Shown: positions 1-4,656 of the stretch, one piece after another
How the letters are laid out: each line of letters starts with the position of its first letter
How positions within the stretch are numbered: the first letter of the stretch is position 1
Assembly: GCA_021779795.1 (NCBI GenBank)
Contig: JAJXZZ010000229.1
Coordinates: 1-5,566 of the forward strand
Reading direction: 5' to 3'
From: Acidobacteriota bacterium
Lineage (GTDB): Bacteria > Acidobacteriota > Vicinamibacteria > Vicinamibacterales > Fen-181
Length of the DNA: 5,566 nt
Translations under genes and position numbers: made by a program
The notes under the pieces: model-generated
The model's database searches: none
Told to the model about the DNA's origin: nothing
What the model saw: the letters and a program-made list of their open reading frames with translations, nothing else

Positions 1-519
1 CCCGGTCGTGCAGGCGCTGCTGTTGGTGGTCACCTGGCCGCCGAGCGCAAGGAGCCCGCCGACGCAGGCGCTCACCGAGCTGGCCATCGTCTGCTCGACC
101 GCCGTGCTGCCGAGGCGCCGGACCTTGCCCTCGTTCACGCGCGGCACGACCCAGTCGCCCACCGTGTCCACCCCGCCGATGCCGGTGCCGACGATCGCGC
201 CCGTGTCCCAGTCCACCTCGCCGCCGCCCGGCTCGGGCACGGTGAAGCCGGCGTCGCGCCAGCAGTCGATCGCCGCGATCCCGGCGTAGGTCATGCTGCT
301 GTTGAGGGCGCGCAGCGTGTCCTCGGCGAAGTACCGGCGCTTGACGTCGTCGCCGATTTCCGGCACGCCGCCGACCTGGCAGGCGAAGCCGAGGTCGCGC
401 AGCTTCGGATGGAAGCGGATCCCCGACGTGCCGGCCCTGAGCGCGCGCTCGAAGGCGTCGAGGCCGTGCGCGTTGGCCGCGACGACGCCCATCCCGGTGA
501 CCACGACCCGCTCATGCAT
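1..519 (-). CDS. fabB: beta-ketoacyl-ACP synthase, FabB (KAS I)-like, N-terminal half (truncated by window edge)
   Basis: Condensing enzyme that elongates an acyl chain with malonyl-ACP in the cytoplasmic type II fatty acid system. Only 173 codons are visible; the protein continues past the left edge. It opens MHERVVVTGMGVV, the usual thiolase-fold start, and reaches the nucleophile region NSSACTTG, with the catalytic Cys at residue 170; the two active-site histidines lie outside the window. Two stretches look like KAS I rather than KAS II as I recall the families: GTSGIRFHPKLRDLGF (residues 30-45) resembles FabB's GRSGITF..ELKDSG, and MASSVSACV (145-153) resembles MASGVSACL. ATG at 519 is preceded by GGGAG with good spacing, and overlaps the stop of the dehydratase gene by 8 nt, so translation is probably coupled. 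It is last in the visible fatty acid operon. FabF or a specialised ketosynthase remains possible because the C-terminal half is missing. Confidence 0.85.
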   Translation of the reverse strand, partial: MHERVVVTGMGVVAANAHGLDAFERALRAGTSGIRFHPKLRDLGFACQVGGVPEIGDDVKRRYFAEDTLRALNSSMTYAGIAAIDCWRDAGFTVPEPGGGEVDWDTGAIVGTGIGGVDTVGDWVVPRVNEGKVRRLGSTAVEQTMASSVSACVGGLLALGGQVTTNSSACTTG

Positions 520-976
520 TCCGCACTCCCAGTCCCGACGCCGTGGTCTGGGCGACCAGCGTGCCGTCGGCCGCGAACATCTCGACCCGCGCGCGCAGCT
601 TGTTGCGCCGCCAGAACATCCGCTCGCCCCGGATGGTGACCGTCTCGCCCGGCAGCACCGACCGCATGAACTCCGACTCGGCGTCCACGAACAGCGTCGT
701 CCACCGCGCGACCTCGTCGAGCGGGCGCTCGAGGGCGAACAGGTAGATGCCGAGCGCCACCACGCCGACCTGGCACATCGACTCGAGCAGGATCACCCCC
801 GGCGTGACCGGGCGCCCCGGGAAGTGGCCGGCGTAGAACCACTCGTCCTCGCGGAAGCGGTACCGCCCCGCGATCCGCTGCTCGTCCACCTCGAGGATCT
901 CGTCCACGAAGCGGAACGGCGGCTGCTGCGGGAGCAGGCCGAGGATCTCGGCCGGGGTCAGGGGCCCTGCGCTCAT
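512..976 (-). CDS. fabZ: 3-hydroxyacyl-ACP dehydratase, FabZ-like hotdog protein
   Basis: Removes water from 3-hydroxyacyl-ACP to give trans-2-enoyl-ACP in fatty acid elongation. The 154-residue product has the normal FabZ length and layout: LLPQQPPFRFVDEI (14-27), corresponding to FabZ LLPHRYPFLLVDRV, then GHFPGRPVTPGVILLESM (50-67). Catalytic His51 and Glu65 are in place, so the site is FabZ-type (His/Glu) and not FabA-type (His/Asp). The His of the family's PHRYPF motif is Gln17 here, and the core helix has C68 in an ESMCQVG variant of EAMAQ, so this is a divergent member. ATG at 976 has a strong ribosome binding site (GGAGGAAGA at 981-989). It lies 22 nt after the fabA stop and overlaps the next ketosynthase gene. 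Having both FabA and FabZ in one operon implies divided labour, perhaps by chain length or isomerisation; which does what cannot be read from sequence. Confidence 0.88.
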   Translation of the reverse strand: MSAGPLTPAEILGLLPQQPPFRFVDEILEVDEQRIAGRYRFREDEWFYAGHFPGRPVTPGVILLESMCQVGVVALGIYLFALERPLDEVARWTTLFVDAESEFMRSVLPGETVTIRGERMFWRRNKLRARVEMFAADGTLVAQTTASGLGVRNA

Positions 977-998
977 CGTCTCTTCCTCCGCCTGTCAG

Positions 999-1589
999 CT
1001 AGCGCGCCATGATGCCGCCGACCGAGTGGGCCGAGGGCAGCGGGTAGTCCGCGTAGCGGATGTTCTTGAAGATGCCGACCTTCGCGTCCTTGACGAGGTA
1101 GATCGGCTCGCCGTCCACGAGCACGCGCCCGGTGCCGATGGCAATCGCGGCGCCCGTTTCGGCCAGCTCGGCGTAGCGGCGGATGTCGATCTCGTAGCGG
1201 ACCAGCCTGTTGTACGGCCGGATCTGCCCCGAGAACTCGATCTCCTTCGCGCCGAGCGCGCGGCCGGCGCCCTGGGCCCCGCGCAGGGCGGCATAGAAAC
1301 CGATGAGCTGCCAGATGGCGTCCACGCCGAGGCAGCCCGGCTGCACGGGGTCGGCGCGGAAGTGGCACTGGAAGAACCACGCGTCGATCGCCACGTCGTA
1401 CTCGGCCGCGATGCGCCCCTGCGGCCCGCGGTGCTCGGCCTCGACGATCCGGTCGACCATCAGCATGGGCGGGGCGGGCAGCGACGGGAGGCCGTCGGCC
1501 GGCGCGTCCTCGATCAGCGTGCCATGGGCCAGCCCCAGCACTTCCGCCTTCGAGAACGCCGTGCGCTGCAGGAACTCGGCGTATGTCAC
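999..1589 (-). CDS. fabA: 3-hydroxydecanoyl-ACP dehydratase/isomerase FabA
   Basis: Dehydrates 3-hydroxyacyl-ACP; classical FabA also isomerises trans-2- to cis-3-decenoyl-ACP, the branch point to unsaturated fatty acids. The 196-residue protein matches FabA along its length: LPAPPMLMVDRIV (37-49, FabA LPAPNMLMMDRVV), WFFQCHF (71-77), DPVQPGCLGVDAIWQLIGFY (80-99), and KVGIF near the C-terminus. Catalytic His76 and Asp90 are 14 residues apart, as in E. coli FabA (His70/Asp84). The start is GTG at 1589: GGGAGGG sits 4 nt upstream, and the GTG shares a GTGA overlap with the fabH stop. The predicted protein is about 25 residues longer than E. coli FabA, through its N-terminal arm and a longer tail. 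Together with the FabB-like enzyme downstream this suggests unsaturated fatty acid synthesis, but isomerase activity is not provable from motifs, since FabA-like dehydratases without isomerisation exist. Confidence 0.92.
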   Translation of the reverse strand: MTYAEFLQRTAFSKAEVLGLAHGTLIEDAPADGLPSLPAPPMLMVDRIVEAEHRGPQGRIAAEYDVAIDAWFFQCHFRADPVQPGCLGVDAIWQLIGFYAALRGAQGAGRALGAKEIEFSGQIRPYNRLVRYEIDIRRYAELAETGAAIAIGTGRVLVDGEPIYLVKDAKVGIFKNIRYADYPLPSAHSVGGIMAR

Positions 1590-2653
1590 GAAGCCCTCCC
1601 GACGTCGATGAGCAGGCCGCCCCAGGTGAGGCCCGAGCCGACCACGACCAGCGCGATTTCGCACCGCGGCGGCAGCGTGTCCCAGTGCTGCGACAGCACG
1701 CCGGGCGCGCCCGCCGCGCCGCAGTTGCCGAACTCGTCGACGTTGAACCAGTGGCGCGACGCGTCGATCTCGGCCCGCTGGCACACCGTGTTGAGCATCA
1801 TCAGGTTCGCCTGGTGGCCGATGAACCACATGTTGGAGCGGTCGCCCGCCAGACGGGCGACCAGTTCGTGCACCGTCGCCACCGTCTTGCGGATCGCGAA
1901 CCCCTGGACGGCCGGCCCCTCCTGGATGAAGTGCCCGCCGGCCGGGATCACGACCTTGTTCCACCCGGTCGGATCCGTGTGCACGAGGCTGTGGCGGATG
2001 CGGACCGGGGCGGGGATGCGCGCGGACACCACGGCGGCCGCCGAGCCGTCGCCCCAGAGCACCGCCGACCGCCGGTCGGCGTAGTTGACCGTCCGCGTGG
2101 TGTTCTCCACGTTGACGACGAGCACGTAGTCGGGCAGCGCCTCGGGACGCATCCCGCGCAGGTGGTGCATCTGCACCGCGAAGCTGGAGCAGGCCGAGGT
2201 GATGTCGTAGGCGGGCGCCGAGATGCCCAGTTCGGCCGCCACCAGGCAGGCCTCGGCCGGGATCGAGTACTGCGGCGAGCAGCCGCCGGCAATGACCAGG
2301 CCGACCTGCGACGGCTCGATGCCGGCCCGCGCCATGGCCATCCGCGCGGCGCGCGCGCCCGTCTCGGCGTTGGTGTGCACCGACCAGCGCGCCGACTCCG
2401 AGGGATGCTCGTTCTTCGTGCGGACGATGTAGTCGAGCGCGAGCACCGTGCGGCGCGAGCGGATCCCGACCCGCTCCATGATCCACGCGTCGTCGGTCCC
2501 GATGTCCAGCGCCGCCAGGAACGCGTTGTCGATCCGGTTCTCGGGGTGGAAGTGCCCGATGCCGTGGAGGAACAGGTCGCCAGTGAGCGGGGTATGCCTA
2601 GATGTCTTGAACGGCTGAGAGTGCGGCATCTGAGTCAAGCTCTGTCGATCCAT
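1586..2653 (-). CDS. fabH: beta-ketoacyl-ACP synthase III (FabH family)
   Basis: KAS III family enzymes make the first condensation of an acyl-CoA starter with malonyl-ACP. The 355-residue product carries the complete triad: Cys155 in DITSACSSF, His280 in GHQAN, and Asn310 in EFGNCGAAGAPGVLS. It ends in GSGLTWGGLLID, the usual glycine-rich FabH terminus. Family-like sequence begins around residue 25 (GDLFLHGIGHFHPENRI, corresponding to FabH IIGTGSYLPE). The preceding ~20 residues (MDRQSLTQMPHSQPFKTSRH) are extra and use codons rare elsewhere in the window (CGA, TTG, ACT, TCT, ACA, AGG). Two in-frame ATGs (2653, 2629) exist; neither has a convincing ribosome binding site, and both lie inside a 17-bp inverted repeat. 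The farther one is given, but the real start is uncertain. The starter substrate is unknown; the gene could serve primary metabolism or a dedicated acyl product. Confidence 0.9.
   Translation of the reverse strand: MDRQSLTQMPHSQPFKTSRHTPLTGDLFLHGIGHFHPENRIDNAFLAALDIGTDDAWIMERVGIRSRRTVLALDYIVRTKNEHPSESARWSVHTNAETGARAARMAMARAGIEPSQVGLVIAGGCSPQYSIPAEACLVAAELGISAPAYDITSACSSFAVQMHHLRGMRPEALPDYVLVVNVENTTRTVNYADRRSAVLWGDGSAAAVVSARIPAPVRIRHSLVHTDPTGWNKVVIPAGGHFIQEGPAVQGFAIRKTVATVHELVARLAGDRSNMWFIGHQANLMMLNTVCQRAEIDASRHWFNVDEFGNCGAAGAPGVLSQHWDTLPPRCEIALVVVGSGLTWGGLLIDVGRAS
1594..1600 (-). promoter_or_regulatory. ribosome binding site deciding the GTG start of fabA
   Basis: On the minus strand GGGAGGG lies 4 nt before GTG at 1589, inside the last codons of fabH. 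No competing ATG with a comparable site exists nearby, so this fixes the non-ATG start and implies translational coupling through the GTGA overlap. Confidence 0.7.
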
Positions 2654-2675
2654 GTGTGGCCGTTCAAGACATCTA
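2599..2675. repeat. perfect 17-bp inverted repeat with TA ends; candidate MITE or regulatory hairpin at the fabH start
   Basis: The left arm TAGATGTCTTGAACGGC (2599-2615) and right arm GCCGTTCAAGACATCTA (2659-2675) are exact reverse complements separated by 43 nt. Both outer ends are TA, the target duplication expected of IS630/Tc1-mariner-type insertions; because TA is itself a palindrome, this is consistent but not proof. The segment is visibly less GC-rich than its surroundings. Both candidate fabH ATGs (2653, 2629) are in the loop, and the left arm encodes FabH residues 13-19. No T-run follows on either strand, so it does not look like an intrinsic terminator. Either a small non-autonomous element landed at the gene's 5' end, or the arms form a structure controlling fabH translation. 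Confidence 0.65.
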
Positions 2676-2677
2676 CG

Positions 2678-2693
2678 CCCCGCGCGCGCGGGG
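2678..2693. repeat. 16-bp perfect CG palindrome
   Basis: CCCCGCGCGCGCGGGG is self-complementary and has an alternating CG core. It lies in the reductase-fabH gap, immediately beyond the right end of the 17-bp inverted repeat. In RNA it could form only a tight hairpin. In a genome this GC-rich it may be partly chance, so its function is unknown. Confidence 0.4.
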
Positions 2694-2720
2694 GGCCAGC
2701 CAGCAGCGTTTCCTGGCCTC

Positions 2721-2759
2721 GCGAGGCGGGCACGCTCGACGGCCTGGGGCCCGCCTCGC
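2721..2759 (-). other. 11-bp GC hairpin overlapping the reductase stop codon
   Basis: GCGAGGCGGGC (2721-2731) and GCCCGCCTCGC (2749-2759) are exact reverse complements with a 17-nt loop. The right arm includes the first base, on the plus strand, of the reductase stop codon (CTA at 2759-2761). On the transcript this is a strong stem directly at the end of the reductase gene. There is no U-tract after it, so it is not a standard intrinsic terminator; it may stabilise the 3' end or partly separate the reductase message from fabH. Confidence 0.45.
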
Positions 2760-3688
2760 TAGGCAACGTGCTCCCCCCCGTCCGCGCGGATCAGGGCGCC
2801 GTTGATCCACCGGGCTTCGTCCAGGCTGAGCAGGAAAACGACGTCGGCCACGTCCTCGGGCGTCGTGAGGCGGCCGAACGGGTTGCGGCGCCGCGCGCCG
2901 GCCTTCATCAGGTCGCTGCCCGGGATGAGGCGCAGGGCCGGCGTGTCGGTCACGCCCGGCTGGACGATGTTGGACCGGATGCCGTACGGGGCGAACTCGA
3001 CCGCGATGGCGCGCGAGACCGATTCGAGCGCCGACTTGGCCGCCGCCACGGCCGCGTAGCCGCGCCAGGCGACCGCGTTCCCCTCGCTCGTCAGGCCGAT
3101 GACGCGGGCGTCGGGGGCGAACAGGCCGGCCGCGTGGATCCGCTGGACCCACGAGAGCAGGCTCGTGCCCATCGAGAAGATCGTCCGCGCCATGTCCTCG
3201 TCGTCCAGCGTCGCGTCGCCGTAGCTGACCGGCTGGAAGAGCTTGAAGATCGGCTCGCCGCCCGCGGCCAGGCGATCGACGGCCGCGTCCATGTCGGCGG
3301 GCGCGAGGCCGAGCGCGTCGGCCAGCCGCGCCAGCGCCGGCGGCGCCGGGGCGGGCCGTTCGCGGACGATCGGCTTCAGGTTGCCGTAGGCGATCGAATG
3401 GAGCAGGACGCGGACCTTGCCGTCCGGCCCCAGGCTGGCCGCGAGCCCGTCGAGCACGGCGGCCATCCCCTCGGGGCTGAGGGCGTCGGCGTTGAGGCTG
3501 GCGAAGCCGTTGCCGTGCGCGCGAACCTGGTCGAAGTCGCGTTCGATCCGCTCCATCGCGCCGCGGCGGTCCCGGTGCACGATGAAGACGCTCATCCCCT
3601 CGGCCGCCAGTTTCTTCGCCGAGGCCAGACCGAACCCGCTCGACCCCCCCAGGACGACCGCCCACTGCTGCTTCGTGAATCGAATCAT
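2759..3688 (-). CDS. SDR-family protein, probable enoyl-ACP reductase (FabL/FabI-like, Y-x6-K)
   Basis: Probably reduces trans-2-enoyl-ACP with NAD(P)H, the last step of the elongation cycle; the neighbouring genes supply the other steps. The Rossmann start is AVVLGGSSGFGLA (10-22), with glycines resembling classical SDRs and FabL rather than the GxxxxxSIA form of FabI. LLHSIAYG (95-102) resembles the HSIA segment of enoyl reductases. The active site is Tyr211 and Lys218 in YAAVAAAKSALES: the Y-x6-K spacing of enoyl reductases, not the Y-x3-K of ketoreductases. NIVQPGVTDTPAL (240-252) and a terminal INGALIRADGG complete the fold. At 309 residues it is about 50 longer than typical enoyl reductases; the extra length lies around residues 108-160. 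ATG at 3688 was chosen because GGAGGGG and GAAAGG precede it and the MIRFTKQQWAVVLGG start fits the fold; the open frame extends further upstream without family-like sequence. A general SDR oxidoreductase remains possible. Confidence 0.8.
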   Translation of the reverse strand: MIRFTKQQWAVVLGGSSGFGLASAKKLAAEGMSVFIVHRDRRGAMERIERDFDQVRAHGNGFASLNADALSPEGMAAVLDGLAASLGPDGKVRVLLHSIAYGNLKPIVRERPAPAPPALARLADALGLAPADMDAAVDRLAAGGEPIFKLFQPVSYGDATLDDEDMARTIFSMGTSLLSWVQRIHAAGLFAPDARVIGLTSEGNAVAWRGYAAVAAAKSALESVSRAIAVEFAPYGIRSNIVQPGVTDTPALRLIPGSDLMKAGARRRNPFGRLTTPEDVADVVFLLSLDEARWINGALIRADGGEHVA

Positions 3689-3838
3689 GCGCCTTTCGCC
3701 CCTCCGCCGAAGCGCTCCGGGCCGCCGGGCTTGCGCGCCGCGCAGGCGTCGGCCTGCCACGGCGGCGCCCGAACCGACGGCTGAGGCGGCCATCGACGCG
3801 GCGCCATGCACCGTCAGCCTGTCCGTCGCGAAACGCCT

Positions 3839-3844
3839 ATTCTA
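3839..3844 (-). promoter_or_regulatory. possible -10 element for the fatty acid operon
   Basis: On the minus strand TAGAAT matches TATAAT at 5 of 6 positions and is in the only AT-rich spot of the divergent region. No clear -35 lies at 16-18 nt. The transcript would have a leader of roughly 145 nt before the reductase ATG. This is weak, single-element evidence. Confidence 0.2.
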
Positions 3845-3874
3845 GCGCAGGAACGCGGTGTCCGGTCGGTTGTC

Positions 3875-3904
3875 TTGCCCCCCGCCTCATCTTCGAGCGA
3901 GAAT
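3875..3904 (+). promoter_or_regulatory. possible promoter for efp
   Basis: TTGCCC (3875-3880) and GAGAAT (3899-3904) each match the sigma-70 consensus at 4 of 6 positions, with an 18-nt spacer, about 100 nt before the EF-P start. Such partial matches are common by chance, so this is only a candidate. Confidence 0.2.
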
Positions 3905-4002
3905 CGAGCGGGGCGAACGCGCGCCGGACCCGTTCGGGGCGGGGCGCGCCAGCCCGGCAGCAGCCGGCGTCGGCAGCCGGCCGGAGGACGAGGGCACCCA
4001 CC

Positions 4003-4578
4003 ATGGCGGCACTGATCGAAGCGATCGACCTGAAGCGCAAGAGCCTGTTCGAGATGGACGGCGCCCCGTACGTGTGCCTCGACGTCGAGATCTCGACGCC
4101 GACCGCGCGGGGCGGACAGACGCTGGTCCGCGTGAAGATGCGGAACCTGAAGACGCGCGCCGTCTTCGACCGGACCTTCAAGGCGGGGGAGAAATTCAAG
4201 GAGCCCGACCTGACCGAGGTCCCGGCCAGCTACCTGTACTCCGACGGCCAGGGCTCGCACTTCATGGACCAGCAGAGCTACGACACGCTGACGCTGCAGG
4301 GGGAGATGCTCGGCGACGCGCCCGACTTCCTGACCGACGGCCAGATCGTGCAGATCCTGCTGCACAACGGCAACGTCATCGGCCTCCAGATGCCGCAACA
4401 GGTGGAGCTGACCATCACCTACACCGAGCCCGGGATCCGCGGCGACACGGCGAGCGGGAGCGTCACCAAGGCGGCCACGCTCGAGACGGGGATCGAGATC
4501 CGCGTGCCGCTCTTCATCAAGCAGGGCGAGAAGGTCCGCGTCAACACCGAGACGCGCGAGTTCATGGGACGAGCGTAG
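4003..4578 (+). CDS. efp: translation elongation factor P, with EfpL/YeiP-type arginine loop
   Basis: EF-P binds between the P and E sites of stalled ribosomes and helps form peptide bonds at polyproline and similar motifs. The 191-residue length and three-barrel layout fit: an N-terminal KOW-like domain (about 1-65), a middle OB domain with YLYSDGQGSHFMDQQSYD (77-94), and a C-terminal OB domain with TEPGIRGDTASGSVTKAATLETG and VPLFIKQGEKVRVNTETREFMGRA. The loop that touches the P-site tRNA reads STPTARGGQT (31-40), with Arg36 where E. coli EfpL (YeiP) has SPTARGAAT and Arg33; classical EF-P has a shorter KPGKG loop with modified Lys34. The C-terminal VPLF is more EF-P-like than YeiP's VPEY, so it is intermediate. 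ATG at 4003 follows GAGGG with 8-nt spacing. No lysyl-modification enzyme gene is in the window. Confidence 0.95.
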   Translation: MAALIEAIDLKRKSLFEMDGAPYVCLDVEISTPTARGGQTLVRVKMRNLKTRAVFDRTFKAGEKFKEPDLTEVPASYLYSDGQGSHFMDQQSYDTLTLQGEMLGDAPDFLTDGQIVQILLHNGNVIGLQMPQQVELTITYTEPGIRGDTASGSVTKAATLETGIEIRVPLFIKQGEKVRVNTETREFMGRA

Positions 4579-4588
4579 GAAGACTCAC

Positions 4589-4644
4589 GGCTCAGGGCTG
4601 AGGGCTGAGGGCTCGAGGCTGAGGGCTCGAGGCCCGGGGTCGAG
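4589..4644. repeat. degenerate 7-nt tandem repeat array (GGCTSRG-like)
   Basis: Eight consecutive 7-nt units follow the EF-P stop: GGCTCAG, GGCTGAG, GGCTGAG, GGCTCGA, GGCTGAG, GGCTCGA, GGCCCGG, GGTCGAG. Units 1-6 all begin GGCT and the last two decay. The array fills nearly the whole 78-nt gap between EF-P and the next gene. It contains two CTCGAG palindromes (4612-4617, 4626-4631) but no long stem and no T-run, so it is not an obvious terminator. Confidence 0.75.
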
Positions 4645-4651
4645 GGGGGGG
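4642..4651 (+). promoter_or_regulatory. ribosome binding site formed at the end of the repeat array
   Basis: GAGGGGGGGG ends 5 nt before ATG 4657 and overlaps the last degenerate 7-nt unit. It supports the chosen start of the membrane protein. A long G-run is also prone to slippage, so spacing could vary between strains. Confidence 0.5.
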
Positions 4652-4656
4652 CGCTT

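Larger units (their letters stand above)
3689..4002. other. divergent intergenic region between the fatty acid operon and efp
   Basis: This 314-nt stretch lies between the minus-strand reductase start and the plus-strand EF-P start, so it should hold both promoters. No convincing gene is seen: frames open here lack family resemblance and are expected in such GC-rich DNA. The only AT-rich island is the near-palindrome CTATTCTAG (3837-3845). Just upstream of efp, GCCGGC occurs twice (3963-3968 and 3976-3981) with a 7-nt spacer and could form a small leader hairpin before the ribosome binding site. EF-P has two candidate sites here, GGAGGA (3983-3988) and GAGGG (3990-3994); the second has the better spacing. 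Confidence 0.6.

Noticed and set aside
999..2486. A minus-strand frame open for 495 codons that would fuse a long N-terminal stretch to FabA
   Set aside because: Only the last 196 residues resemble a protein family. The upstream part is an Arg/Gly/Ala-rich out-of-frame reading of fabH, and the GTG at 1589 has a proper ribosome binding site and overlap with the fabH stop.
2599..2675. The inverted repeat as a rho-independent terminator or an integron attC site
   Set aside because: No T-run follows on either strand, and the attC core motifs and an integrase are absent.
1583..3784. A plus-strand open frame of over 700 codons opposite fabH and the reductase
   Set aside because: Its translation is low-complexity Arg/Ala/Gly/Asp/His sequence typical of the antisense of GC-rich genes. 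The minus strand here encodes clear enzymes with intact catalytic residues.
3689..3811. An N-terminal extension of the reductase to an ATG at 3811
   Set aside because: The added residues are low-complexity Ala/Arg/Gly sequence, and ATG 3688 has a ribosome binding site and begins the Rossmann fold at the normal distance.
4589..4644. A CRISPR-like array
   Set aside because: The units are 7 nt, directly adjacent and degenerate, with no spacers and no cas genes nearby.
4579..4656. An intrinsic terminator after efp
   Set aside because: The gap is a tandem 7-nt array with no long stem and no T-tract, so termination here is not supported.
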